A stretch of 64,000 bases of DNA, from positions 62,001 through 126,000 of the forward strand of contig JBIRBM010000003.1 of the NCBI GenBank assembly GCA_044326545.1. Direction: 5' to 3'. The stretch's first letter is position 1. The number at the start of each line of letters is the position of its first letter. This stretch comes from JANWJE01 sp044326545 (GTDB lineage: Bacteria; Chlamydiota; Chlamydiia; Chlamydiales; Parachlamydiaceae). The position numbers were made by a program, and so were the translations under genes. The notes under the pieces are model-generated. The model saw nothing but the letters and a program-made list of their open reading frames with translations, had not been told where the DNA came from and did not search any database. Below, piece by piece: positions 1-8,669 of this stretch.

Positions 1-2
1 TG

Positions 3-440
3 CTCGATTTTTTAGAACAGAAAAAAAATCTATTGGCCAAACCCTTTTTTTTAAGAGAGAGGGAAAAGCAGATATTAGATATTGCACACTATGCGATTGA
101 GGCGAAAATAGCAGACATTCAGGGCAATAGCGATCTAGCCATTGCTTCGTTACATCGGGCCATAGAGATACAAGACTCTTTGAGGGATAGCGAACCTCCC
201 AATTGGTTTTATTCTACTAGAATTGCCCTGGGATCTCTTTTACTCAAGCTGAAAAAAGCCCCGGAAGCTGAGTCTGTTTTTAGACAAGAGCTTAAACGCT
301 ACCCTCTTAGTGGACGGGCATTATTTGGATTAAGAGAGAGTTTAAAAGCTCAATCGAAAGTCTCGAGTACTTATTGGGTAAATCAAGCCTTTCAAAAAGC
401 ATGGCAATATAGTTCCATTTCTCTTATAGAAAAAGAATGA
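3..440 (+). CDS. TPR-repeat protein, C-terminal part only
   Basis: The reading frame is open to the left edge, so this is the 3' end of a longer gene; no true start lies in the window. The visible ~146 residues contain a helical pair typical of tetratricopeptide repeats (AIASLHRAIEIQDSL) followed by the pattern PPNWFY...ALGSLLLKLKKAPEAESVFRQ and RALFGLRESLKAQ. That pattern closes a common class of bacterial TPR proteins, in which the last repeats precede a short AW-containing tail. TPR domains are protein-protein scaffolds, and no catalytic residue is visible. The gene ends 25 bases before a GNAT acetyltransferase on the same strand and may be co-transcribed with it. The function of the full protein cannot be judged from this fragment. 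Confidence 0.75.
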   Translation, partial: LDFLEQKKNLLAKPFFLREREKQILDIAHYAIEAKIADIQGNSDLAIASLHRAIEIQDSLRDSEPPNWFYSTRIALGSLLLKLKKAPEAESVFRQELKRYPLSGRALFGLRESLKAQSKVSSTYWVNQAFQKAWQYSSISLIEKE

Positions 441-464
441 TAACAGGTTCTAAGGGAGGCTAAC

Positions 465-1316
465 GTGGGCAATCAACTTGTCATGACACAGATGACTCAG
501 GATGAAGTGCAAAATATCATGCTAAAATGGGCTGAAGAAGAGGGGTGGAATCCAGGTCTTGATGATGCCGCTTCATTTTATGTGCAAAATCCGAATGGAT
601 TTTTTGCCGGCCGTTTAAATGGTGAGGTGGTGGGGTGTTATTCGGCGGTCATTTATGATCAAACATTTGCATTTTTTGGTCTCTATATCGTTAAGCCCGC
701 ATTTCGACATCGTGGTTTGGGAATGCAAATGACTCAGCACTGCCTCGACTATCTTGCAGGTCTCAATATTGGACTCGATGGTGTAGTGGAGATGGCAAAG
801 AAGTATGAAAGGATTGGATTTCGTCCTTCTCATCTGAATATTCGCTATGAGGGGACCTCAACTTTAGATAAAAGAGAAGATCCTGATATTGTTGAAGTCG
901 GTGACGAGCTGCTTGCTCAAATTGTTCAATATGATCGATCTTATTTTCCCGCTTCTCGCACTCGTTTTCTCCACCACTGGTTAAAGCGCTCTTCCAATAA
1001 AATGTCATTCGTCTGCGTTGATCAACGAGCAATAAAAGGTTATGGAACAATTCGAAAATGCTGCAAGGGATATAAATTAGGACCTCTTTTTGCAGAAACG
1101 CCTCAGATTGCTAAAAAAATCTTTGAACATTTGATCGTTCAAGCAAAAGGAGAGGTTTTTTATCTGGATATTCCAGAGCCTAATTTAGCTGCATTAGAGC
1201 TTGTAAAAAAATATCAAATGAAAGAATGTTTTAAGACCCTTCGTATGTATACAAAAGGGAATCCACAGATGAATATCGATCACATTTTTGGGGTCACAAC
1301 CCTTGAATGTGGTTAA
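465..1316 (+). CDS. GNAT-family N-acetyltransferase (YitH-like two-domain type)
   Basis: The protein has 283 residues. The N-terminal half is a GNAT fold: GFFAGRLNGEVVGCYSAVIY forms the central strands, and FRHRGLGMQMTQHCLDYL matches the acetyl-CoA pyrophosphate-binding motif (R/Q-x-x-G-x-G/A). YERIGFRPSHLNIRYEG is the usual motif B end. The C-terminal half (about 150-283) resembles the second GNAT-like domain of YitH/HolE-type acetyltransferases. A GTG start at 465 is chosen because a strong GGGAGG ribosome binding site lies directly upstream; an ATG six codons later is the alternative. The substrate is unknown. The gene is convergent with the Inc-like gene, with an inverted repeat between the two. 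Confidence 0.85.
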   Translation: MGNQLVMTQMTQDEVQNIMLKWAEEEGWNPGLDDAASFYVQNPNGFFAGRLNGEVVGCYSAVIYDQTFAFFGLYIVKPAFRHRGLGMQMTQHCLDYLAGLNIGLDGVVEMAKKYERIGFRPSHLNIRYEGTSTLDKREDPDIVEVGDELLAQIVQYDRSYFPASRTRFLHHWLKRSSNKMSFVCVDQRAIKGYGTIRKCCKGYKLGPLFAETPQIAKKIFEHLIVQAKGEVFYLDIPEPNLAALELVKKYQMKECFKTLRMYTKGNPQMNIDHIFGVTTLECG

Positions 1317-1373
1317 GAAGCTGTCCTAAAACTCAAAGTGTTTGCTTTAAGATGAAGTTTTAGTACAGCTTCT
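1316..1373. repeat. Long imperfect inverted repeat between convergent genes
   Basis: Arms at 1316-1333 and 1356-1373 (AGAAGCTGTCCTAAAACT and its near-complement) match at 17 of 18 positions around a 22-base loop. It sits exactly between the 3' ends of two convergent genes, so it can act as a bidirectional terminator when transcribed. The arm sequence also looks like an insertion-sequence end, so a MITE-like relic is an equal possibility. No long T-run follows either arm. Confidence 0.6.
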
Positions 1374-1421
1374 AAAAGGCTGTTTTCAAATGCGCAATCC
1401 CTCCTTCTGTCAGTGAGTTTT

Positions 1422-2501
1422 TTAGTCAAATCCAGCGATACCCATTTTATCGCAAGCTTGACCAAATACTTGCGGAGATAAAGTTTTGACTGCATTTATC
1501 AGTTGTTTGTATTTGAGTAAATCTTGAAGTTGTTGAAGAATCGCCTCTTCTTTTTGCGCTACGGCCATTTCCCTAGCTAACATCTCTTCTTCTTTTGCTA
1601 TCCGCTTTTTATCGAGTTCTTCGTTTTCCAAATCATGGGCAACTTCTTCTTCTTGCTGCTTTTTATCTAACGCTTGCCTTGTTTTGTCAAATTCCTGCCT
1701 TTCCAGATCATGCGTGATTTCTTTTTCCTGCGCCTCTTGAAACTGTACTTTTAATGTTTCATATTGACTTTTTAAAAGATCTAAAGCCCTTCTATTCGTG
1801 ACTAAATCCTTCGCACTGACTGAAATGGATTCACTCGCTTCTTCTAACTCCCCGATTTGTTTGTTTAGCTGATCGTTGAAAGAGGTGAGTTCACCAATTT
1901 CCTCATGAAGCTTCGAGAGCTTATCGTTTAACTCTTTGTTAGTTAAACTTAATTGATTCGCACTATTTTTTAGCTCTTGATTCATGTGTTGAATTTTGCT
2001 CAATTCTTGCTCAAGAGTTTGATTGGCTATCAAAAATTTTTGATTTTCCTGTTTGGTTTGATCAATTTGCGTCTTAAGAGCGTTGACATTTTTTTTAAAC
2101 TCTTGGTTCTCGATTTTAAACCGGCCGATGTCTTGCTCTAGAGATTGTATGCTGTTTTTTAATGTGTCATTCTCTTGTTCCAATGCGGTTGTGACTTCAT
2201 CAAGATTTTTTAGAAGTCTATATCTATGGGCAAGGAGCGCCCCTCCTCCGGAAATTGCGATGATGATCACCCCCCCTGAAAAGATGTAAGGATCCCTTAG
2301 CAAAATTCCTTCAATAAGGGCAATCACTCCGGCAAGAGTTAAGACTGCCGCTGAAATCTGATAAAGAGTGACAACCTTCCTTTCCACACTTCCCCAATAA
2401 AGATTGACACTTAATATTCTTTGCGGATTTGGTCTAGAGGCGACAGTGTGGCCTGCCTCTAAGTCTAGATGTGGCGAAAATGGCAAGTGACTGATTTGCA
2501 T
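1422..2501 (-). CDS. Inc-like membrane protein with long coiled coil
   Basis: The open frame reaches 2618, but that would overlap the divergent aconitase start. The ATG at 2501 has a clear AAGGAG site, giving 359 residues. A soluble N-terminus of about 55 residues precedes two closely spaced hydrophobic helices (VVTLYQISAAVLTLAGVIAL and YIFSGGVIIIAISGGGALLA). This is the bilobed hydrophobic domain that defines chlamydial inclusion membrane (Inc) proteins. The rest (about 100-345) is a continuous Leu/Glu/Gln/Asn-rich coiled coil reminiscent of IncA-type SNARE-like domains. By analogy it would be secreted by type III secretion and inserted in the inclusion membrane with both ends toward the host cytosol; that is inference. 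The sequence similarity to IncA itself cannot be judged, because coiled coils look alike. Confidence 0.72.
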   Translation of the reverse strand: MQISHLPFSPHLDLEAGHTVASRPNPQRILSVNLYWGSVERKVVTLYQISAAVLTLAGVIALIEGILLRDPYIFSGGVIIIAISGGGALLAHRYRLLKNLDEVTTALEQENDTLKNSIQSLEQDIGRFKIENQEFKKNVNALKTQIDQTKQENQKFLIANQTLEQELSKIQHMNQELKNSANQLSLTNKELNDKLSKLHEEIGELTSFNDQLNKQIGELEEASESISVSAKDLVTNRRALDLLKSQYETLKVQFQEAQEKEITHDLERQEFDKTRQALDKKQQEEEVAHDLENEELDKKRIAKEEEMLAREMAVAQKEEAILQQLQDLLKYKQLINAVKTLSPQVFGQACDKMGIAGFD

Positions 2502-2573
2502 AGAAACTCCTTGATTGACAATTTGAGATGGCTGCCTTTTAATGAGATGATAACAATTTCCCGGGAGTGACGC

Positions 2574-5429
2574 ATGCCTCTTTATGATCTTTTTAAAACG
2601 ATACGCTCGATAAAGCAAGGAAAATTTTATTCCATTCCGGCTCTAGCGGAACAAGGGTTCCCTTTGATCCGACGTCTTCCCATCTCAATTCGGATTATTT
2701 TAGAATCTTTATTGCGCAATTGTGACGGAAAACGAGTTGAAAAAGAAGAGGTGATCCGCCTGGCCACATGGAATTCTGAAGAGCCTCAAGAAGGTGATGT
2801 TCCTTTTATTGTCTCTCGAGTCATTTTACAAGATTTTACAGGTGTTCCATTGCTTGTCGATTTAGCTGCAATGCGGGATGCCGTAGCTTTGCTCGGGCAA
2901 AATCCCTCCCTCATTGAGCCTCAAGTTCCTGTTGATCTAGTCATTGACCATTCTGTTCAAGTGGATCGAGCCCGAACACCTAATGCCTTTGCTTTTAACA
3001 TGCAGATCGAGTTCGAGCGAAATCGTGAACGTTACACTTTTTTGAAATGGGGGCAGCAGGCATTTAAAACGTTCCAAGTTATTCCGCCAGCGATTGGAAT
3101 TGTCCATCAAGTGAATTTAGAGCACATTGCCACTGTCGTTTCATCAAAGCAAATGGGCGATGAGACGATTCTTTTTCCCGATACCCTTGTTGGAACAGAC
3201 TCTCACACAACCATGATCAATGGATTAGGGGTCGTAGGGTGGGGAGTTGGTGGAATTGAGGCGGAAGCGGCAATGCTTGGGCAACCCGTTTCTTTACAAA
3301 CTCCTGAAGTGATTGGAGTTTATCTTAAGGGGTGTTTACTTGAAGGAGTGACGGCAACAGATCTGACACTGAAGATCACAGAAATGTTGCGGAATGAAAA
3401 AGTGGTGGGAAAATTTGTCGAATTTTTCGGAGAGGGGGCTGCAAGTCTTGGGGTTGCCGATCGTGCGACTATCGCCAATATGGCCCCTGAATATGGGGCA
3501 ACAATGGGATTTTTTCCTGTAGATGAAAAAACAATTCAATACTTAGAGATGACGGGCCGCGATCCGGAGGCCATTGCATTGGTGCGCGATTACCTGGTGG
3601 CTCAAGAGATGTTTGGTATTGCGTCTAAAGGAGACATTGATTTTACCAAGGAGTTAGAGCTCGATTTAACGACGATTACTCCAAGTGTATCGGGACCCAA
3701 ACGACCTCAAGACCGGCTAGACCTAGCTCAAATTAAAGATCGATTTCATGAACTCCTTGGAGCTCCTGTCATTGCGGGGGGGTACGGAAAAGAGGGGGAT
3801 AATCCTCCCCCTTTTGTGGCGCTTCATACCGATGGTTCTTTTTCTTTACTTCCGCATCAAAGCGGAGGGATAGAGCAGATGAATTCAATGAAAACAAAAG
3901 CTCTTTGGAGCGAGCAAGAGATGGTGGAAAATCGCCCTTTTACAAAAGTTGTTGCGACACCTGGTTACGCTGAGATTATCTCAACCGATGTTTTATTAAC
4001 GCATGGCTCGATTGTGATCGCTGCCATCACAAGCTGCACTAATACGAGCAATCCAGCCGTCATGATTGCTGCCGGACTTTTAGCAAAAAAAGCGGTGAAA
4101 AAAGGGCTAAAAGTCAATCCGATGGTGAAGACAAGCTTAGCCCCGGGATCGCGTGTCGTCACAGATTATTTATTAAAATCAGGCTTACAAGGGTATTTAG
4201 ACGCTTTGGGATTTGAATTAGTTGGATATGGTTGTACGACATGCATTGGCAATAGCGGCCCATTAGATGAAAGAATTGAAGAGGCTATAAGAGAATATGA
4301 CCTGATCACGGCAAGCGTATTGAGTGGAAACCGTAATTTCGAGGCACGTATCCACAGTGCTGTTAAAGCAAATTTTTTGATGTCTCCACCCCTTGTTGTT
4401 GCATTTGCAATAGCAGGCAGGGTTGATATTAATTTAGAAATAGACCCTTTAGGCTACAACCAAAAAGGAGCGCCTATTTATTTAAAAGACATTTGGCCAT
4501 CCGATGAAGAAATTCAAGAGACGATTCGAAAATCGATCGAGCCTTCTATGTTTAGGAGTCGCTATGCACACATTATCGAAGATAATCCGATGTGGAAAAT
4601 GATTGAGACCACCCAAGGGGCTCAATTCAAATGGGATAAAATAAGTACGTATATTCAGCCCCCCCCTTACTTTAATGAATTTACACTCAACACCCCATCA
4701 CAATCTCAATTGAAGGATATGCATGCTCTTGCAATTTTTGGAGATTCTGTCACAACGGACCACATCTCTCCTGCCGGTTCGTTTAAATATGATTCACCGG
4801 CCGGACAATATCTGCTTTCCTTAGGTGTAAAAGAGGAGGATTTTAACAGTTATGGAAGTCGCAGAGGAAATCACCAAGTGATGATGCGAGGAACGTTTGG
4901 GAATGTTCGCCTTCGCAATCAAATGGCTGATGGCAAAGAGGGAGGGGTAACAAAGTTAATCCCTGATGGGGAGTTAATGCCCCTATTTGAAGCGTGTCAA
5001 ACATATGAGAAGCGCAACGTGTCACTTATTGTCTTTGCAGGTAAAGATTATGGGATGGGAAGTTCTAGAGATTGGGCAGCCAAAGGACCCGCTCTTCTTG
5101 GAGTCAAGGTCGTCGTTGCACAAAGTTTTGAGCGGATTCATCGGAGCAACTTGATTGGGATGGGAATTTTGCCTTTACAGTTTTTAAGCAATCAGAGTGT
5201 AGAAAGTATTGGAATTAAGGGAAATGAACTTTTTTCTTTAGAGGCAAACAACGGGTTCACTCCAAAACAGCATCTGTTCTTAACTATCCAAGGACCTGAT
5301 CAATCGATGCAACGTGTTGAGTTATTATCAAGATTAGACACGCCTCTTGAAATTGATTATTATCTCCATAAAGGGATTTTGCCTTTTGTTTTAAGGCAAC
5401 TTTTGAAGTCCTCTTGTTCGATTAAATGA
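2574..5429 (+). CDS. acnA: Aconitate hydratase (AcnA/IRP type)
   Basis: At 951 residues this is somewhat longer than the ~890 usual for AcnA. It interconverts citrate and isocitrate in the cytosolic TCA cycle using a [4Fe-4S] cluster. The three cluster cysteines are visible: Cys488 in ITSCTNTSNP and Cys554/Cys557 in GYGCTTCIGNSGP. Other family hallmarks are LVGTDSHTTMINGLGV, and in the C-terminal swivel domain GDSVTTDHISPAG and YGMGSSRDWAAKGP. The N-terminus matches AcnA (LPISIRIILESLLRNCDG). The start at 2574 follows a GGGAG site and is divergent from the Inc-like gene. Chlamydiaceae lack aconitase, so an intact copy supports an environmental chlamydia with a fuller TCA cycle. Confidence 0.98.
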   Translation: MPLYDLFKTIRSIKQGKFYSIPALAEQGFPLIRRLPISIRIILESLLRNCDGKRVEKEEVIRLATWNSEEPQEGDVPFIVSRVILQDFTGVPLLVDLAAMRDAVALLGQNPSLIEPQVPVDLVIDHSVQVDRARTPNAFAFNMQIEFERNRERYTFLKWGQQAFKTFQVIPPAIGIVHQVNLEHIATVVSSKQMGDETILFPDTLVGTDSHTTMINGLGVVGWGVGGIEAEAAMLGQPVSLQTPEVIGVYLKGCLLEGVTATDLTLKITEMLRNEKVVGKFVEFFGEGAASLGVADRATIANMAPEYGATMGFFPVDEKTIQYLEMTGRDPEAIALVRDYLVAQEMFGIASKGDIDFTKELELDLTTITPSVSGPKRPQDRLDLAQIKDRFHELLGAPVIAGGYGKEGDNPPPFVALHTDGSFSLLPHQSGGIEQMNSMKTKALWSEQEMVENRPFTKVVATPGYAEIISTDVLLTHGSIVIAAITSCTNTSNPAVMIAAGLLAKKAVKKGLKVNPMVKTSLAPGSRVVTDYLLKSGLQGYLDALGFELVGYGCTTCIGNSGPLDERIEEAIREYDLITASVLSGNRNFEARIHSAVKANFLMSPPLVVAFAIAGRVDINLEIDPLGYNQKGAPIYLKDIWPSDEEIQETIRKSIEPSMFRSRYAHIIEDNPMWKMIETTQGAQFKWDKISTYIQPPPYFNEFTLNTPSQSQLKDMHALAIFGDSVTTDHISPAGSFKYDSPAGQYLLSLGVKEEDFNSYGSRRGNHQVMMRGTFGNVRLRNQMADGKEGGVTKLIPDGELMPLFEACQTYEKRNVSLIVFAGKDYGMGSSRDWAAKGPALLGVKVVVAQSFERIHRSNLIGMGILPLQFLSNQSVESIGIKGNELFSLEANNGFTPKQHLFLTIQGPDQSMQRVELLSRLDTPLEIDYYLHKGILPFVLRQLLKSSCSIK

Positions 5430-5431
5430 AT

Positions 5432-5465
5432 CTAGGGCGTGTCATCAATTGATGACACGCCCTAA
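5432..5465. repeat. Perfect palindrome with CTAG edge (IS-end type or terminator)
   Basis: A perfect 16-base inverted repeat without loop (5433-5448 and 5449-5464; arm TAGGGCGTGTCATCAA) lies four bases after the aconitase stop. It could terminate acnA transcription, although no T-run follows. The same arm, with the same CTAG edge, recurs at 25231 and, degenerate, at 36239, and its core recurs at 18137. It is therefore more likely two abutted ends of an IS5-like element. Confidence 0.7.
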
Positions 5466-5568
5466 TTTCAGAAGACAAAAATATTTATTCCTCTTAAAAT
5501 ACTTTTTGCTTCACCTTGGAGAAACGAGTGTGAGTGATGAATGAAGAAAAAGATTTTATGATAGGGAA

Positions 5569-6033
5569 ATGATGATGAAAAAGATTTTGTTATTCGTGAT
5601 GCTTGCTACTGTCTCAACTTCGTGTGCGAGACAAATTGATTCTGACGTTTACTCATCGAGGCAAGTAGGCCAAGTGACAACAACCTATGCCGGGGTTGTC
5701 AGAAGCATTCGTGAAGTATTAGTGGAATCGGGAAATCAGCTTGAAGATAATGGACTTGGGATTGCCGGCGGTGGAATTGCGGGTGGAGTTGTTGGAAGTG
5801 CAGTTGGCAGAGGACATTTTCTTCCCACTGCTATTGGAGCTGTTGCCGGGGCTGTCACGGGCTCTTTAGTTGAAAAGAAGATGAAACAACAGATGGGGTA
5901 TGAATATATTGTTGAGTTAAGTGGAGGGGGACTCATTACCGTTGTACAAGGGACAGATCAATATTTTGGGATAGGCCAACCTGTTTTTGTTATGATGAGT
6001 CCTTACGGCCGCTCAAGAATTGTGCCTCAATAG
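5569..6033 (+). CDS. Glycine-zipper outer-membrane lipoprotein (SlyB/Pcp-like)
   Basis: This 154-residue protein has a lipoprotein signal (KKILLFVMLATVSTSC, lipobox S-T-S-C, Cys19) and a Gly-rich double zipper (GIAGGGIAGGVVGSAVGRG and AIGAVAGAVTGSLVEKK). The C-terminal beta segment ends in YIVELSGGGLITVVQGTDQ...IGQPVFVMM. This is the arrangement of SlyB/Pcp (17 kDa antigen) lipoproteins, which are thought to stabilise the outer membrane. Three consecutive ATGs (5569, 5572, 5575) make the exact start uncertain; the third sits best in front of the signal peptide. The 40 bases upstream repeat part of the start region (GAAAAAGATTTT occurs twice), suggesting a small local duplication. Confidence 0.88.
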   Translation: MMMKKILLFVMLATVSTSCARQIDSDVYSSRQVGQVTTTYAGVVRSIREVLVESGNQLEDNGLGIAGGGIAGGVVGSAVGRGHFLPTAIGAVAGAVTGSLVEKKMKQQMGYEYIVELSGGGLITVVQGTDQYFGIGQPVFVMMSPYGRSRIVPQ

Positions 6034-6293
6034 TTAAATGATGCGCAATAATCTTATCTCGCTCATTATTTGAGGTTTATCTTTTAAATAGGCAACAATA
6101 GAGAATATATTCAAGAAAAGTTAAATTTTTTTTGATAATAATTCGGAAAAAATTCAGATTGGTTTTAAGGCTTTACTCACACTTTTGGTGTTCTTTTATC
6201 AAAATCTGGGGCACAAGCTTTGAGAACCAAAGAGGGTCAATCGAAAAAACGGTTGAATCTAAGATTTTTTTCAACTTATCAAGGAGGTTGAAT

Positions 6294-6800
6294 ATGAAAA
6301 GAATAAGCTTATTCTTATCTATGTTAATGTTTTTGTTTGTTGCATCTTATAGCTATGCGCAGCCAGGCCCTGGACCTGGAAATGATCATGGTCAATATGC
6401 TGATGTCGATTATAACAGTTATGATAATTGTCAGCCGCAATGCCCGCCGGCAGATAAACCTGTTGGAGACTGCTATTGCCTATACTGCCACTATAAGCCA
6501 TGCTATTACAACAAAACAAAATGTCATTATGAGCCAAAGACAACGTATAAAAAGTGTTGTCGTTATGTTCCTCAGTACTATGAAAAACAATGTTGCCGGT
6601 ATGTTCCACAAACTTACTGTAAACAATGCTGCCGTTATGTACCGCAAACTTATTATACTTGCCAGACTAAATATTGCCCCAAATATACTTGCGAAAAATG
6701 TTGTCGTTATCAACCAACTTACTACTATAAGCACGATTGTCAGCCGCAATGTCAACCACAATGCCAGCCTCAGTGTCAGCCATGTGACAATGGTTATTAA
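6294..6800 (+). CDS. Secreted cysteine-rich repeat protein
   Basis: The ATG at 6294 with an AAGGAGG site seven bases upstream gives 168 residues; the open frame extends upstream, but without a signal peptide there. A Sec signal peptide (MKRISLFLSMLMFLFVASYSYA) is followed by a mature part with about 24 cysteines and many Tyr. CCRYVPQ-type units occur four times (residues about 82-147), and the tail is made of QPQC repeats. No enzyme motif is visible. Chlamydial outer envelopes are held together by disulfide-linked Cys-rich proteins (OmcA/OmcB), and this protein has the composition expected of another such component, although it is not recognisably homologous to them. A disulfide-forming VKOR-DsbA fusion lies in the same window at 60 kb. 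Overlapping frames on both strands are open only because of the repeat composition. Confidence 0.85.
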   Translation: MKRISLFLSMLMFLFVASYSYAQPGPGPGNDHGQYADVDYNSYDNCQPQCPPADKPVGDCYCLYCHYKPCYYNKTKCHYEPKTTYKKCCRYVPQYYEKQCCRYVPQTYCKQCCRYVPQTYYTCQTKYCPKYTCEKCCRYQPTYYYKHDCQPQCQPQCQPQCQPCDNGY

Positions 6801-6957
6801 AGAAAGTCCGACTATTCTCTAATTGGTCTTTCGGGCAGGTAGCGTTTCTATCTGCCTGATCCATTTATCAAATTGACAATTATTGATAACTCCTTAAACT
6901 ATTTTCTTGGCAAATAAGACGACGACGATAAAGATTTTAGGGATTATTGACGAATAG

Positions 6958-7749
6958 ATGGCCATGATATCACGGATTAAAATTTGTTTTTTGCTTGGAT
7001 CATTGATGATCTCGCAGTGTCTCTGCGGCGTTCCTTGGGTTAAACCTTGCGCAATTCAAACATATGCAGGTCCAGAGATTTACTCTGTTGAGCGAGCAAA
7101 AGAAGGGGGCGCTAGACAGTCTGGGACACTATATGGAGTTCGTTTAGGGTTTGACCATATACGTCGATATAAATTGTATTGGGGGTTAGATGCCCTTTGG
7201 GCAAAGGGGGCTTTAAAAGGATCTTCAAAAGATCATCGAATTAAATCCACATTAACTGATACAAATATAGAAGCGCGGTTTGGATATACTTTTCAAAGCA
7301 AAAGTTGGCGTTGTGCATCTTTTACTCCGTTCGTTGGATTAGGGTACTTTTGGGAAAATAACTGTTTTGAACATCCTTCTCCACTCCCCATCCATTTTAA
7401 AAATCATTTTTCCTACCTTCCATTCGGATTTCTTTCTCAATTCTCTCTCTCAAAAAATGTCAGCGTTGGGGTAAATGTTAAAATCAGATTTTTAATCGAA
7501 TCAAAGGTTGAGGCATCCCATGATCCCGAACATGAAGATTGCACTCAATATTATGATGAGTCTCTTCAATATCGCTTTGAATTGCCTTTGAGTTATTTTA
7601 CTTGCTATAAGAAAAAATCTTTAGCCTGTTGTTTTGTTCCTTTTTATGAATACCGTCCCTATGGTTATAGGTCCAATTATCCATTTGATTTTCTTGAAAC
7701 CAAGTTTAATATTTATGGCGCGACTTTCAAATTTGAATATCTTTTCTGA
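6958..7749 (+). CDS. Outer-membrane beta-barrel protein
   Basis: The protein has 263 residues with a cleavable signal peptide (about MISRIKICFLLGSLMISQCLCG). Alternating hydrophobic and aromatic beta-strands follow (GTLYGVRLGFDHIRRYKLYW, FTPFVGLGYFW, FKFEYLF), and the protein ends in phenylalanine, the classical BamA recognition signature. Four Cys in the mature part could form disulfides. The ribosome binding site is weak, and ATG at 6964 is an alternative start. No specific porin family can be assigned; structural membrane protein or small channel are both possible. It stands alone between the Cys-rich gene and a secreted unknown. Confidence 0.75.
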   Translation: MAMISRIKICFLLGSLMISQCLCGVPWVKPCAIQTYAGPEIYSVERAKEGGARQSGTLYGVRLGFDHIRRYKLYWGLDALWAKGALKGSSKDHRIKSTLTDTNIEARFGYTFQSKSWRCASFTPFVGLGYFWENNCFEHPSPLPIHFKNHFSYLPFGFLSQFSLSKNVSVGVNVKIRFLIESKVEASHDPEHEDCTQYYDESLQYRFELPLSYFTCYKKKSLACCFVPFYEYRPYGYRSNYPFDFLETKFNIYGATFKFEYLF

Positions 7750-7898
7750 TGTTAATCTTGTGGAGCGTTGACATTTTTGCTCGACAAGATCAACTCCATT
7801 TAAAAAAGAAACTTGAATGATTTTCCGCGATCTTATATAGCTTCTCTCTCGTAAAAGATTTTCAAAAAATGGACTGGATTTAAAAAGAGGAGTCACGG

Positions 7899-8639
7899 AT
7901 GAAAAGAATGCTCAACATTTTATCAATTTTCTTACTGGTTGGGTCGATCCCTTCACCATTTCTTTTCAGCTACTCTGTGCAAATAGAAGAGGCTTCAGGT
8001 GCAATCGTTGAGTTAGGGATAGATCCCGATGATCGTTTTTTAGATGTATTGGATCATCTTCGGTTTTTCCTAGCAGAAAAAGAGGGAATAGATTCTGGTG
8101 ACTCTAACTTTTTTCACAAGAACAGTTCAAATGCTTCTTTTTTAAACCTGATTGTTTCAAATACAGGAGTGACTGCTCGGGCTCAAAAATTAAGCGGGAG
8201 AGACTATTTTGCACCTTTGAAAAAAGAGGAAAAAGATGACGTTTCTTTCATCGTGAGCAAACTGGCTTGGGATAGTCCCATGGATATTTGGGGTCACCAA
8301 TCAGATTTAGAAAATGCAGGAGAGAGGATTCATCATCTTCACCCTCTTAATTTTTTATACATTGTGTTTAGCAGTGATAAATTAACAGCAGCCATTTCCG
8401 CAATCAAAGAAAGAAAAATCCCTAAATTAAAGAGTGGATTTTTTAATGGACTCATCGATTCACTAAGAGATGAGGCTAATTCGAACAATCTTCTTCAATA
8501 TGTCGATCATTTTTCAAAAAGGCTTGAAATTAACAAGAATAAAATCACACCTTTTTTAGAAAAAAAAATGTATTCGGAATTTGTGGACTGCTTAATCACT
8601 TTGAAGCCTAGAAAAAATGCTGATCGCCATAATATGTAA
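7899..8639 (+). CDS. Secreted protein of unknown function
   Basis: The protein has 246 residues and a good GAGGAG ribosome binding site. Residues 1-25 look like a Sec signal peptide (MLNILSIFLLVGSIPSPFLF). The mature part starts YSVQIEEASGAIVELGIDPDDRFLDVLDHL, which looks like a short beta-sheet plus helix module, perhaps ubiquitin-like at most. The remainder is mixed alpha/beta with a basic C-terminus. No catalytic motif or known domain was recognised. It is followed 30 bases later by trmO on the same strand. Confidence 0.7.
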   Translation: MKRMLNILSIFLLVGSIPSPFLFSYSVQIEEASGAIVELGIDPDDRFLDVLDHLRFFLAEKEGIDSGDSNFFHKNSSNASFLNLIVSNTGVTARAQKLSGRDYFAPLKKEEKDDVSFIVSKLAWDSPMDIWGHQSDLENAGERIHHLHPLNFLYIVFSSDKLTAAISAIKERKIPKLKSGFFNGLIDSLRDEANSNNLLQYVDHFSKRLEINKNKITPFLEKKMYSEFVDCLITLKPRKNADRHNM

Positions 8640-8669
8640 TCAATTTTAACGCTAGTCGAGTTTTTCAAG

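Noticed and set aside
2502..2618. N-terminal extension of the Inc-like gene
   Set aside because: It would overlap the divergent aconitase start and lacks a ribosome binding site; the ATG at 2501 has AAGGAG.
4659..4666. C8 tract inside aconitase as a phase-variation site
   Set aside because: The aconitase frame is intact across it and the tract encodes prolines in a variable linker; no reason to expect switching of a TCA enzyme.
6319..6864. Several long open frames on both strands overlapping the Cys-rich gene
   Set aside because: They arise from the repetitive codon composition; only the 6294 frame has a ribosome binding site, signal peptide and a regular repeat.
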